Made by a program: the position numbers and the translations under genes. A stretch of 64,000 nucleotides of DNA from assembly GCA_027186245.1 (NCBI GenBank), contig CP114490.1:2371001-2435000 (forward strand), in the 5' to 3' direction. Positions within the stretch are counted from its first letter, which is position 1. Each line of letters opens with the position of its first letter. The notes under the pieces were generated by a model. It was not told the origin of the DNA and made no database searches. It saw only the letters and a list, made by a program, of their open reading frames with translations. Shown piece after piece: positions 24,453 through 36,902 of the stretch. This DNA is from Coriaria nepalensis (lineage: Eukaryota; Streptophyta; Magnoliopsida; Cucurbitales; Coriariaceae).

Positions 24453-24482
24453 GATACGTATACATAATTATGTATACGTATC
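24453..24482. repeat. Perfect 30-bp palindrome
   Basis: The left half is GATACGTATACATAA and the right half is its exact reverse complement, with no spacer. The flanking bases do not extend the symmetry. It contains two TACGTA cores, one in each half. It lies 370 bp before the ATG of the small gene at 24823. Confidence 0.95.
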
Positions 24483-24822
24483 TGGGTTTTGACTAAAGAA
24501 AAAAGAAAAAAAATATGTGGAAGAAAAAGAGAGATTCCCACAGAATTCTACAAGATTTGGATCTTTTGGTACGGGGTAAAACCGTCAAAACAGCCAAAAA
24601 CAATTAGCCGACAAAGGTAAACACATGGGTGGTCATTGTTATAACAACAAAATCGGTGGGCTGTTTCAGGACAGGCCCAGGTTTCATTCAATAAATACAT
24701 CATCCTCTCTCTCTATATATATATATTCATGTCTCTCTCCAAAATCAACATACAATCGCCATACAGCCACAAATTTCACTTTTTTGAATCAAGACAGTAA
24801 TTGGCTTCAGGTCATCTATCTA

Positions 24823-25095
24823 ATGGCTTCTCTAGTTCTTCTTGTGTCCGAGCTTCTTCGCCATCAGGATTCAGATCCAGCTTCTTGGCCAACACTCATT
24901 TCTTCTTCGTCTTCTTCTTCATCAAATGCCTTTTTCTCTGGCTGCACTTCAGCTTACAGAGCTAAAAAACAGGCTGGAAATTATGGAAGTGAGCAGAACA
25001 ACAAGAAACAGTCAGATGAGCAAAAGGTGGTTGAGGAGGAGGATGATGAAGATCTGCAAAATTCAAGGGTTTGTGTTGACTCAGTTTGGCCTTGA
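24823..25095 (+). CDS. Small unrecognised protein, Ser-rich with acidic C-terminus
   Basis: A 90-residue frame starting MASLVLLVSELLRHQ. The in-frame ATG at 24625 is less likely, because a TATA-like CTATATATATATATTC at about 24711-24726 and an A-rich leader lie between the two. Visible parts are a short hydrophobic start (residues 2-8), a run of eight serines near residue 30 followed by NAFFSGCTSAYRAKKQAG, and an acidic stretch EEEDDEDLQNS near residue 77. No signal peptide or known domain was recognised. The frame could be a real small plant gene or chance; the promoter-like context and amino acid make-up favour a gene. I do not assign a function. Confidence 0.5.
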   Translation: MASLVLLVSELLRHQDSDPASWPTLISSSSSSSSNAFFSGCTSAYRAKKQAGNYGSEQNNKKQSDEQKVVEEEDDEDLQNSRVCVDSVWP

Positions 25096-27509
25096 TTTTA
25101 GACAAATCCTGTTCTCTTTTTTTTTTTTTCTCTCTTTTAAAAAAAATGAATGTAAAAAAATATATATCATCACTTTTTTCTTCTTCTCTACTGTATTACT
25201 AGTAATGCATCTTGAAAAGTTTAAGAATTAATGATTAATGGAAAGATTTAAATTATAAAACTTGCATCATACCTCATAAGATGATGTTCTGTTTAAGATG
25301 AGATTTGATGCGCATGATATGGGCGGAATAATACATAAACAATGAAAGTGAAACAAAGGAAATAGTAAAATGAGCAAACAAAACATACATAGATGGGGAC
25401 CAATTTGATCCAATTGAAAGTTCAAGGACGTATTTAGAAAAAAAGGTAAAGTAGAGGGACCGAAGTGAAAATATAACCATAGACAACGAAACTACTCTCC
25501 ATCAACAAGGACTGACGATTAATATGGGAGTTAATTGGAAGTTGTTGTCTTTTTTCCTTTTTTCTTGTTAACCCATTTTGTATATACACTGACTTAAGTG
25601 ATACAAACCTCATAGAAAAAGGACACATAAGAGGACAAAAAAGAGTTGATGAATCCACTTATAGATTGATCATTTTCATCAATTACAAATTTAAGCATCG
25701 TTACTTTTGATGAAATGACTCGAGACATTTTGTTCTCGAGAGCATATGCTAAAGATTCAAATAGTAGAGAGTGAGGGTTGTGAATTGTGATGAGTTTCAT
25801 TTTCAATAGCATCAATTTGTCTTTTGGAATTTCAATTCTAAGAAGACGGTTCAAAAGTTGGAATGTTTGGTTACGTTCATCTTTCTATAACTCTATATAG
25901 AATAAATAAATAAAATATCAAGTCATCATCAGAAATGAAAAAAAAGAAAAATTCGAGCCATCGCCAACACCCAAAAAAATTGCAATAATTCATTAAATTA
26001 TTAAGTAAATACATGTAACGAATTAACGAATTTGGTCTCTTGCTTGCAAATTATTAACAACTCTGAATGCTTCACTTGGCCATTTTGACACTCTTTGGGA
26101 TGAAATTAAAGGTTGGAGGTAGACAAAAGTCCCAACTGGCTGGTATTGATCCTTGTTTCGATTTTTCCGGTATCAATACGTTATCGAGATTCATACCACT
26201 AGACCTATATTTGTGGTACCGCCGATTGGCAATTTTTTAAATATATATTAACCGGTACTTATGACTAATACTGTGACTAGATCATATATACATATATTAT
26301 TATTATTTTTATTAGTTTTAAAATATTAATTAGTACTCGGGATTAAGATTGATTTTTAAAATAAGAGAGCTCATCTCGAGTTAGTTTATAATTATGAGTT
26401 ACAAATTAGTGAAAATTTTTATAATATATATATATACACATTATAATATATTAAGTTATAACTTTTTATTTATAAACCAAAATTTATCTAATTTAAAATT
26501 GATCTTAATCTCGATCATTATTATTAGGAATAATCTTCATTCCTCAAAATGAATACCCATTTTGGGTCTAAAAGAGGACATTTGTCCACTCCTAAATAAG
26601 GCCTTTGAAATTGTTGTACCAAGGGGTACTAATTAAGCCCTTGAGCTTAATTAGAATTTCTAAATCAAAACTAAAGATTTTCAAAAGCTACCCACCTAGT
26701 AGTTTAACCGATTGATGCCATTCGATCGGCCTAGCTGTCATGCCAATGCAAATCAAACAAACTAAACAAATTTATTAAGCAAATCAAAGGATCCTACTTA
26801 GTTAAACAAAGAAGGTAGCATTACCAAATCTAGTGACGAATTGTTGTTGATTAGTATAAGTTGTTACTTGTTTATTTATTAGCATAATTTGCCCATTGTC
26901 CTTTTAGTTGTCCAAGTAAATGATAGAGACGTCTACGATATAACAAATGACCTAATGATTGTTTATATTCTTGTAGTTTGATTTGCACAAGACCTAGTTA
27001 AACAATTGGCATGTATTAGGTTGTTTACAACCCATAAGGTAAAATATTATATCTATAGCTTAATTGGACTTTAGCAAAAGACTTACTTGCTTCCAATCTT
27101 TGATTAAACAAGATTAGTGAAATAATTGAACTAAACAAACGGCTTATTATCGACAACCCGGATGATATAGATGAATTTGATATACACCGGTTTGTTACGG
27201 CCACTGTTTCGGGATGTCTGAATTCATCGGCTCCAAAGAACACAGCGAATCTCCTTGCATCTTGTATGGTTTAGAAACTGTAATTAGTTGGACCACGAGA
27301 TAAACTAGATTTAATTGAACAATCATCAAAACGCCGTTTTGATGATATTAGCCCCTAATGAAAGTGACTGGGCACAAAGCATTCGGAATAAGCAATCTAT
27401 TTGTTTAACTTTTATACTAAGTTTTGCAGATTATACCTTTCAGACGCCGAATAGAACAAGTCAGCATTGTTTATAGCACCCACACTTGGCATTACCTCTC
27501 TTAAACAAA
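25096..27509. other. Spacer between small gene and VAPYRIN, no gene seen
   Basis: AT-rich DNA with short chance frames on both strands. No protein family, RNA gene or transposon protein was recognised. The last 300 bases are the VAPYRIN promoter region. Confidence 0.55.
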
Positions 27510-27549
27510 GCCGGCCCCCTTCATTCTCCTCACCCCTTATAATAAATCA
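27510..27549 (+). promoter_or_regulatory. Putative VAPYRIN promoter motifs (GCCGGC, TATA-like)
   Basis: GCCGGC occurs at 27510-27515, 139 bases before the ATG, and CTTATAATAAATC at 27537-27549 can act as a TATA box. GCCGGC-type palindromes have been linked with CYCLOPS-bound elements of mycorrhiza genes. A single six-base match is weak evidence, and its use here is inference. Confidence 0.35.
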
Positions 27550-27653
27550 ACCACCTTTCTTCTTCACTTACTTCTCTCCTTCCCTCTCATCATCTTCCAT
27601 CACCAAGTTGAGGAGCATACTGATCAGCAGAAAAGAGAAGCGAAAACAACGAG

Positions 27654-29288
27654 ATGGACAGGCTAATAAGCTTAGAGCCATCAAACATAGTATTGATCCG
27701 AATTGAGCCGGGGCAGAAATGCTATGGTGAACTCACGTTACGAAATGTCATGTACACAATGCCGGTCGCGTTCCGGCTCCAGCCGCTAATCAAGACTCGC
27801 TACACGGTTCGACCCCAATCTGGGATCATATCGCCGCTTGCAACCGTCACCATAGAGATTGTTTATCATCTCCAACCGGGATATAATCTCCCTCAATCTT
27901 TTCCTCACTGTGACGATTCTTTCTTATTGCATAGTGTGGTTGTTCCTGGAGCAGCCATCAAAGAATCTTCGTCTAGCTTTGATGCCATCCCAGCCGATTG
28001 GTTCACCACGAAAAGAAAGCAAGTGTTTATAGATAGTGGGATCAAGATTATGTTTGCCGGCCCGGCCGTGTTGGCCCAGCTCGTCTCGGAAGGTTCGATG
28101 GATAAGGTTCGAGAAGTGCTCGAGAAATGTGACCCTTCATGGAAAGCAGCCAACTCCATGGATATACATGGTCAATCATTACTTCACTTGGCTATTGCAC
28201 AAGGCCGAGCAGAACTCGTCCAATTACTACTCGAATTTGACCCCGACATGGAGTCTAAGAGCCGGTCTGGGACTACTCCGCTCGAAGCAGCCGCTGCCTC
28301 AGGTGAGGCACTAATTGTTGAGCTCTTATTAGCTCGTAAGGTCCACACAGAACGATCAGAGTCATCGAACTGGGGACCAGTTCATCTGGCCGCAAGCGGG
28401 GGCCACATGGAGGTTTTACGTCTTCTCTTACTCAAAGGAGCTTATGTTGATTCCCTCACGAAAGACGGGAACACGGCCTTACACCTCGCCGTCCAAGAAC
28501 GTAGAAGGGACTGTGCTCGTCTATTGTTAGCAAGCAGAGCAAAATCAGATGTTAGCAACACAGAGGATGGGGATACACCGTTGCATATCGCGGCTTCCAT
28601 TGGGGACGAGCAAATAGTCAAACTTTTATTACACAAAGGAGCCAACAAGGATATTCGAAACCGAAACGGAAAGACAGCATATGATGTTGCGGCTGAGCAT
28701 GGGTTCAACCGTCTTTTCGACATGCTTCGCCTGGGAGACAGATTATGTGTAGCAGCTCGTAATGGTGAGGCTAGAACAATTCAAAAGCTTATAGACAATG
28801 GTGCGGCAATAAACGGACGTGACCAACATGGCTGGACCGCCCTGCATAGGGCAGCATTCAAAGGCCGGATTGATTCAGTCCGGGTTTTGGTCGAAAAGGG
28901 TATCGAGATCGACGCAAAAGATGAAGATGGGTACACGGCATTACATTGTGGTACCGAGTCAGGGAACTTGGATGTGATCGAGTTGTTGGTGAAGAAAGGA
29001 GCGGATGTTGAAGCTAGAACAAATAAGGGTGTTACCGCTTTGCAAATCGCGCAATCGCTTCACTTCGTGGGAATTGCAAGGGTGCTTGTTCACGGAGGTG
29101 CTATAAAAGACCATAAATTGTCACAAGTTTCTTCGCCGTCTTTGGTTCCATTCGAACGGAAAATGATGGGTCGATCCGATCAGACAAATGATCACAGTGG
29201 TTCGAAGAAGAAGTACAGTAACGTGAGTAGATCGATTCGAGGGCCTAGCGCTAGTTTCGATAGATCAGTGCCATTGTCCGTGGTCTAG
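27654..29288 (+). CDS. VPY: VAPYRIN, MSP-domain and ankyrin-repeat symbiosis protein
   Basis: One intron-less frame of 544 residues. VAPYRIN is needed for fungal entry and arbuscule formation in arbuscular mycorrhiza, and for rhizobial infection in legumes; it sits on mobile vesicle-like bodies and works with the exocyst. The N-terminal MSP (VAP) domain covers about residues 5-125 ([47 protein letters not shown]). A linker [17 protein letters not shown] follows, then about ten or eleven ankyrin repeats from residue 140 to 500 (for example [80 protein letters not shown]). The tail is basic and serine-rich and ends in PLSVV. It is full length with no fault. The gene is normally lost in lineages that do not form mycorrhiza, so its presence describes the host. 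Confidence 0.97.
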   Translation: MDRLISLEPSNIVLIRIEPGQKCYGELTLRNVMYTMPVAFRLQPLIKTRYTVRPQSGIISPLATVTIEIVYHLQPGYNLPQSFPHCDDSFLLHSVVVPGAAIKESSSSFDAIPADWFTTKRKQVFIDSGIKIMFAGPAVLAQLVSEGSMDKVREVLEKCDPSWKAANSMDIHGQSLLHLAIAQGRAELVQLLLEFDPDMESKSRSGTTPLEAAAASGEALIVELLLARKVHTERSESSNWGPVHLAASGGHMEVLRLLLLKGAYVDSLTKDGNTALHLAVQERRRDCARLLLASRAKSDVSNTEDGDTPLHIAASIGDEQIVKLLLHKGANKDIRNRNGKTAYDVAAEHGFNRLFDMLRLGDRLCVAARNGEARTIQKLIDNGAAINGRDQHGWTALHRAAFKGRIDSVRVLVEKGIEIDAKDEDGYTALHCGTESGNLDVIELLVKKGADVEARTNKGVTALQIAQSLHFVGIARVLVHGGAIKDHKLSQVSSPSLVPFERKMMGRSDQTNDHSGSKKKYSNVSRSIRGPSASFDRSVPLSVV

Positions 29289-30880
29289 CTTGTTTGAGTT
29301 CAGGGGAGAAGAGGAGGTGGCTGCTGCTTTTATATATATATTGTAGATCGTAAATACTTATTCTGAAACTTATATATATATATATATACATTATATACAT
29401 CACTATTATTACGGATTTTACGAGCTTTCGAGGATAAAGAAATTACAAAAAAAAAAAAAAAAAAAATCATATACCTGAGTGATATGCAGATTGTGTTTGT
29501 AATTAGGCGATCCAAATTTGATTAGGCCTGATGTGGGGTATTAATGTAATTTACTTAGCAATAAATGTGTAATTGGGTTAACCTGTGAAGTATGAATCGG
29601 CCCAATAGAGAGTTGTATGTTAATTTACTGTTTTTTTCTTTTTGGGGGCTAAATTAGTGTTTTCATCCCTTAATTTTTTACTATTTATATATTTAATCCC
29701 TAAATTTTTAAATGATTTAATTTCATCTTTAAAATTTTCAAAATATTTTATTTTTATTTTTATTATAATTAAATTTATAAATGTGTGATTTAAAAATAAA
29801 TTTTAAAATTTTGTAAATACTTATTAAAAAAAATTAAGAAACAAAAATAATAATTTAATTCTTTTTAAATTAAAAATATTTATTAATCTCAATTAAAAAT
29901 ATTAATTTTATAATATAAATATTAGGCCCATATTTTCTAATATAAATATTAGGCCCAATGATTGCAAATAGATGATAGATATGCAAGCAACCGAGTCGAA
30001 ATTCTATCTAGTAAGAAATCTGGTGACGGTTCACAAATAAATACAACGTAACAACCAATGGGTTGGTGACTTAGTGACCATGAAAATTGAAAACCTAGTT
30101 AGATTCCACTGCTTTGTACAAAAAATATTCTGGGTTTGAATAAGGTTGTAGTAGGTGTGGTTGGTGAATGGTGATGTTCTGTTTGTTCATGTTCACACCA
30201 ACTACTGTTTTGAAAAAATGGCTTTGCTTCTTCTTTGTTCATGTCATCATCCAACGCTGACGTTTTGGACTGTCGTGGAGTTGAAGAGTACAAATTCACG
30301 ATTATGCCCTTTACAAGTATGGGAATCTATTTGGGAAATAGGGATTGTCATCAAGCTTTGTTGACAGGTTTCGCCTACGTGGCACCATCGACAGTTACTT
30401 TTTCACTACAGTGCCTTTTTATATTTTCAACTCCTTAAGCCGACACTATTCAATTTCAGTCTCCAATTCTTTCCCTTTTTTGAAGCATGGAAAATAGCTT
30501 AACCTCCCACAACCTATTAATATTTATATATTTACCCCTCAAATTATCTCAAAATTATATTCAACCTACAAATCATAATACTTCAATTTTTGGTAAATCG
30601 AAAAGCTACAAGTCAATCTCATCACTTTAATCTGTTGAGCTTAATTAATTTTTTTAATTTTCAAAATCGTCGGTGTTATATTATTGGGCAACTATATTTA
30701 TATAGATAAATATATTTTTATTATTTTTAAATAATTATATTATATTTACATTAATTTTATATATAATTAAAATTAAATAATTTTATATCTTCTTAAGACA
30801 TAACTATTGAGAGAATCTTTTCCATGGAATCGTAGAATCTACATAATGCAAACAAGTGCATCTCCGGTGCTTTGCTCACC
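29289..30880. other. Spacer after VAPYRIN, no gene seen
   Basis: Contains the VAPYRIN 3' UTR with a (TA)n tract, an A run near 29448 and AT-rich DNA. TAATATAAATATTAGGCCCA occurs twice (near 29908 and 29939). No gene was recognised. Confidence 0.55.
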
Positions 30881-30908
30881 CACCGACCACCGACCACCGA
30901 CCACCGAC
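30881..30908. repeat. Four tandem copies of CACCGAC
   Basis: Exact 7-bp units at 30881, 30888, 30895 and 30902. Each contains the CCGAC core of the DRE/CRT element. The cluster is about 950 bp upstream of the inferred methionine synthase transcription start. Confidence 0.95.
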
Positions 30909-31825
30909 CATCTTCATTAAATCTAGTGCTTTTCACTCTCTTACAATTCCCCACAGCTCTCTTTGTCTCTGTAATTATCTTAGATTTTATATATTAAGTT
31001 AAAAAAACTTTTTTTTTGTTGTTGTTCTGTTTACATATCTTATCACCAAACGACGTCGTTCGAAGAACGAAACCGTTTTTCCAAATACAGGACACGTGCA
31101 TTGCACGTGCCGATAGTCTTTCGGAGTTTTTTTGTCACAAATTTAACAATCTGCCACAAAATTTCATGATACATTGACGAAAGTACGAAACAGCGACAGA
31201 TGCCTTAATGTATCTCTAACTTAATCTCATGTTCTTTGTTATGGAAATTTATTATATGAAAGTCAATTTTAACTGGACTATTGTAGTAACCTTTTATACC
31301 CACAAATATAACACTAAAAGAGTTATCTAGTTGGAACGTAAATTTAGATAAATTTTTAATAAATTAAATAAATTGATAAATATTTATATTATATTAATTT
31401 ATTAAGTAATATGATTAATTATCACGTCATCATCGTATTCTATTTAAAGTATATTTAATTTTGATATCTTTATTAGTTTTTAAGATAAAATATATATATT
31501 AATTAAAATTAAATAAATTTTAGATAATATTAATAAATTAATTATTATTTATATTATTTATTTAATTAATGAATATAAATAATAATAAATAATAAAGATC
31601 AAAATTCAGATAAAATGAATTGAACTGATAATTATAGTCATAGGATTGCTTCTTCCTTCCCACTACGTCTCCCTTCACCTACCTCCCACTCACACGCGCG
31701 TAAAGCAGTTCGCGCGTCCCAACGGGAAATTTTTACCATTTCACAAAATGAAATTAGGAATAAAAAAAAAAGACAATTGAACAATCTCAACCGCATCTTC
31801 AGATCTGCCACGGCTAGGAGGACTC

Positions 31826-32774
31826 TATAAATAAATCCGAATCATAATCCTACAAACTCGCGCTGTTGTTGCTCTCACCTTCTTCTTCCTCCTACTCTCT
31901 CTCTCTCACTGATTGAATAGAGAATCCGTCAGTTTCTCTCCGGAAGGTTTGCTCCTTTAATTGCTCCCTTTCATTAATTTCTTTTTCGCATTTCTGCCTT
32001 GTTTTTCGTCTGCTTATTTGATTCCACTTTCTCATTTAAATTCCTGATTTGAATCTGTCAAACTTGTTCTCTCTTCGATCATTTTCCTCTAATTTTTGGT
32101 TTCTTTTAATAAGATCTGAACGTAAGTGTCAATTTTCAGCATTTTCGTAGCTTGAAGTAAGATTCACTTACGTTCGAGAGTGTTTTTTAATCTTTTGGAT
32201 CTGGACGTATATGATTTTGTATTGATGTGACTGTTTACAAGTGTTTTTAGGCATCGGAATACAGATCTGAGGTTTTACTGGTTGTAGAACCTTAGATCTG
32301 TTACTCTCTTACTTGGCGTTTTGCTTTTCGTAGTAGATCTGATCTGCTTTAGATTTATTTCTTTGTTTCAATCTGTTTTCCGATTATGATTATAGATCTG
32401 CTCTGTACGTGTAGTCTATATTCTTTAGCTGTTCAGATTTGTGGTTTTTTTATTCCATCTACGTGTCGGATGGATATTTCATCTAATCAGTGCTTTCACA
32501 GTTCCGATTCAGTGTAGTACAGCAGTAGTATCGCTTCACATTTGTGATTTGTATGCATGCATAAGAACGGTGATATCCTCCACGTGAAAGAGTTATTTGT
32601 TATAAAGAGATCAGTGCAGTGATTTGACTCAATGATTTTCAGCTCTGTTTCTTAGATCTAGATCTACAGTATTTGTATTCACTTTTATTTTATGATTCAT
32701 TGTTCGTCTAAATTTTTCCTTTCTCATTTTGACTCAATATAGTTAGGTGTTCATTTTTTGAATCTTGTAATCAG
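31826..32774 (+). promoter_or_regulatory. Methionine synthase core promoter and leader intron
   Basis: TATAAATAAA at 31826-31835 is a clear TATA box. A CT-rich leader follows. A donor at 31947 (CGGAAG then GTTTGC) and a CAG acceptor ending at 32774, five bases before the ATG, mark an 828-bp leader intron rich in T and GATCT motifs. Leader introns of this kind often raise expression of housekeeping genes. Confidence 0.7.
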
Positions 32775-32779
32775 AAAAA

Positions 32780-35700
32780 ATGGCATCTCACATTGTCGGA
32801 TACCCTCGTATGGGTCCAAAGAGAGAGCTCAAGTTTGCTTTGGAATCATTCTGGGATGGGAAGAGCAGCGCTGAAGATTTGAAAAAGGTGGCCACAGATC
32901 TCAGATCTTCCATCTGGAAGCAGATGGCTGATGCCGGGATCAAGTACATCCCCAGCAACACTTTCTCATACTATGATCAGGTGCTCGATACAACCGCACT
33001 TCTTGGAGCTGTTCCACCGAGATATGGCTGGAATGGTGGTGAGATCGGATTCGACACATACTTCTCCATGGCCAGAGGAAATGCCTCTGTTCCGGCTATG
33101 GAGATGACCAAGTGGTTTGACACCAACTAGTAAGTGATGATACCTCGCTCGCATTATTTCTGGAAAAAAAAAAGAATGATAAAATAGGAAAAGTGTTGTT
33201 TTTGTTTGATGCATTTTCATATTATATTGTGTGCTTAGCTAATGTTTTGGTATCTGATTCAGCCATTTCATTGTCCCCGAATTGGGACCCGAGGTGAAGT
33301 TCTCTTATGCTTCCCACAAGGCAGTGGAAGAATACAAGGAAGCTAAGGCGGTATGTATTTAGTTAATTCTTATTTTATTGTCATGCTTCCTAAGATGATT
33401 AGATCTATTTGGATAATCAAGTATGAAGTGTAAATTTGGCAACATCGTATGGTTATGCCATGCATGAAGGATTATGAAATTCATATTCTTAACAATCAGA
33501 GTGACTGAGAAAATTTCCTCGGTTGGTTTCTATTTTGAAAAAAATGTAATATATACACCAATGTATGCCAAAATTTTCACCAGTTACCATCATGATTGGG
33601 TCTTTTGTTGGTTTGTATATTGTCTGCAATCTAACCTGATAAATAAATGGTTACTTCCGCATATTGTTTTAGTCAGTTGTCAAGGTTACACAAGTTTTTT
33701 TTATCTATTCACAAATATTCGTGGATTAATGCCCCTCTCGATTTACATGCAGCTTGGAGTTGATACCGTCCCAGTTCTTGTTGGCCCAGTGTCATACTTG
33801 TTGCTCTCCAAACCTGCCAAGGGTGTGGAGAAAACCTTTTCTCTTCTCTCCCTTCTTGACAAAATACTTCCTATCTACAAGTAAGAAATCATATAATCTG
33901 CTTCTACATATGTTTTTGGACTTTTTAATCTTTATAGTAACCGTGATACTTCTTCAGGGAAGTTGTGTCTGAGCTCAAGGCAGCTGGTGCCTCATGGATT
34001 CAGTTTGATGAGCCTACATTGGTGTTGGATCTTGATGCTCACAAGTTGCAAGCCTTCTCTAGTGCCTATGCTGAACTGGAATCAACTCTATCTGGCTTGA
34101 ATGTACTCATTGAGACCTACTTTGCTGACATTCCTGCTGAGGCATTCAAGACCCTGACTTCTTTGAAGGGTGTCACTGCTTATGGGTTTGATTTGGTCCG
34201 TGGAACAAAGACCCTTGATTTAATCAAGACTGAGTTCCCCAAGGGCAAATACCTTTTTGCTGGGTTGGTTGATGGAAGGAACATCTGGGCCAATGATCTT
34301 GGTGCTTCTCTTAGTGTATTGCACGAGCTTGAGGGCATTGTAGGCAAAGGTATTCATTGTTGCTTGCATTGTGTGTCATGATCTTGATGAATTTATTATT
34401 TAGAGAAGGTTTATTTTTATCAACTCTCTAACCCTGTCTCCCAACTTCAAAAACAGATAAACTGGTGGTCTCCACTTCCTCCTCTCTTCTCCACACTGCT
34501 GTTGACCTTGTTAATGAGACCAAGCTAGACCAGGAAATCAAGTCATGGCTTGCTTTTGCTGCCCAGAAGGTTGTTGAAGTTAATGCATTGGCCAAGGCAC
34601 TGGCTGGGCACAAGGACGAGGTAATGGTCTCTTTGTCCTAGCTGATATATGGTGGTCTCTAAGATACCATAGTGAATTTTTAACTGGTTTAACTGTTAAC
34701 TAATGTTTGCTTTTCTGTTTTCAGGCATTCTTTTCTGCCAACGCTTCAGCTCAGGCTTCAAGAAAGTCTTCCCCAAGAGTTAACAATGAGGCTGTCCAAA
34801 AGGCTGTAAGTGCTTCAAGTCTTTACACCAACTAGTACTAATCTCAGATTCACTTTTCACTTGATGATGAATTATTTGTTTCTTCATCAGGCTGCTGCTT
34901 TGAGGGGTTCAGACCACCGCCGTGATACAAATGTGAGTGCAAGACTTGAAGCTCAGCAAAAAAACCTTAACCTTCCAGTCCTCCCGACAACCACCATTGG
35001 ATCCTTCCCTCAAACCTTGGAACTCAGGAGGGTCCGCCGTGAATACAAGGCTAACAAGATCTCTGAGGAAGAATACATCAAGGCCATAAAGGAAGAGATC
35101 AACAAGGTTGTCAAACTCCAGGAAGAGCTTGACATTGATGTCCTTGTTCACGGAGAGCCCGAGGTAATTATTCTTGGTCAGATGCTTGAAAGAAAATAAA
35201 AAAGGAAATGGGGAGTTTGTGTTCAAAATTTTGTTGCGTCTCCTAAATGTGGTTAACTGTCTTTTGCAGAGGAATGATATGGTTGAGTACTTCGGAGAGC
35301 AGTTGTCAGGATTCGCCTTTACTGCCAATGGATGGGTGCAATCGTATGGATCCCGTTGTGTGAAACCACCAATTATCTACGGGGATGTCAGCCGCCCCAA
35401 GGCCATGACCGTTTTCTGGTCCTCAACGGCTCAAAGCATGACAGCCCGCCCAATGAAGGGAATGCTTACTGGCCCTGTCACCATTCTTAACTGGTCCTTT
35501 GTTAGAAACGACCAACCAAGGTATATTTAAAACAAAGCTCCGAAAATAAGTTCTGTTAGGTTATACTCCGTAAGAATCAATAAGACAAGCTTTGATCTCT
35601 TTATTTATTTCAAACTCCAGGTTTGAAACTTGCTATCAGATTGCTCTTGCCATCAAGGATGAGGTAGAGGATCTTGAGAAGGCTGGTATCAATGTGATCC

Positions 35701-36277
35701 AAATTGACGAGGCTGCTTTAAGAGAAGGATTGCCTCTTAGGAAATCCGAGCACGCATTCTACCTAGAATGGGCTGTCCACTCCTTCCGTATCACCAATGT
35801 TGGTGTTAAAGATACAACCCAGGTAATTTAATCTATCTCTGATACTACTTTACCTTTTTAACCTTATGATATATAATATGGTCTTAATATTTTGGACTGT
35901 TTCTATAGATCCACACTCACATGTGCTACTCCAACTTCAATGACATCATCCACTCTATCATCGACATGGATGCTGATGTCATCACCATTGAGAACTCCCG
36001 TTCTGATGAGAAACTATTGTCCGTTTTCCGTGAGGGAGTCAAGTACGGTGCTGGAATTGGCCCTGGTGTCTATGACATCCACTCCCCAAGAATCCCATCG
36101 ACCGAAGAGATTGCTGACCGGATCAACAAAATGCTTGCCGTTCTTGAGACAAACATCTTGTGGGTCAACCCAGACTGTGGGCTAAAGACGCGCAAATATG
36201 CTGAGGTGAAGCCGGCCCTGAGCAACATGGTTGCTGCCGCCAAGCTCCTCCGCACTCAGCTTGCTAGCCCCAAGTGA
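32780..36277 (+). CDS. Cobalamin-independent methionine synthase (MetE)
   Basis: Ten coding exons: 32780-33129, 33263-33350, 33753-33880, 33958-34349, 34457-34620, 34725-34805, 34891-35163, 35270-35520, 35621-35822 and 35909-36277. They total 2,298 nt and 765 residues, exactly the plant family length. The enzyme moves the methyl group of 5-methyltetrahydrofolate polyglutamate to homocysteine, giving methionine for protein and S-adenosylmethionine. The N-terminal Meth_synt_1 domain starts at [25 protein letters not shown]; the C-terminal catalytic Meth_synt_2 domain starts at [20 protein letters not shown]. Zinc ligands are visible as [11 protein letters not shown] (His and Cys), IENSRSDEK (Glu) and NPDCGLKTR (Cys). 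There is no N-terminal transit peptide, so this is the cytosolic form. The sequence is intact. Confidence 0.98.
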
Positions 36278-36626
36278 TCGAGCGGTTCAAGCGAGGTCCT
36301 TTCATTCTATGTCTATCTTTATTATATATGATTTCAGATTCTTACTTGATGAAAGATGGGGAAATCATCTTCTTCTCTGATCCGTTTCTTAAATAACTGT
36401 GATGAAATATGTAGCACTGTTTTAATAGGGTACTAGCTTGTTTTGCTCTTGTGAGCCCATTTTATTTCCCTTTTGTAACGCATCAAGTATTTTTTCTTTT
36501 TTCTTTTTCCCCTTTATAAAGCCGCATACTTAATCTGCATGCTTCTGATCAAAGCTTTGTCATTTCATCTTCAAACTATATACAGCAGTAGATTACAACA
36601 ATTACTGTTGTGGCCTCTAAATAGTA
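36278..36626. other. Convergent 3' ends of methionine synthase and annexin
   Basis: The 349 bp between facing stop codons hold the 3' UTR of methionine synthase and probably that of the annexin gene. No other feature was seen. Confidence 0.6.
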
Positions 36627-36871
36627 CTAGATATTTGTAGAGAGCAAGGCAGTGAGAAAATCTCTATACGCACCAAATGAAATCCTCTCACATACGTCAT
36701 CTTTGAGTTCAATTCCATATTTCTTCTTGTAAATGCTTTGGATTTCGTCCAAGTCTATTTCTTCCCTACTCAATATTATCCGTGTCAAGGCGGCTTTATC
36801 TGCTGCCTTCATGCTTTCGTTCAACATCTGCCGGAAAAGAAACGAAGTCATATCACAATACTCTTTTTCGT

Positions 36872-36902
<31 letters not shown>

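Noticed and set aside
25594..25854. 86-codon minus-strand frame
   Set aside because: No recognised family, no promoter or splice context; AT-rich chance frames of this size are common here.
30881..30908. CRISPR-like repeat
   Set aside because: A 7-bp tandem without spacers in a plant nuclear genome; it is a minisatellite.
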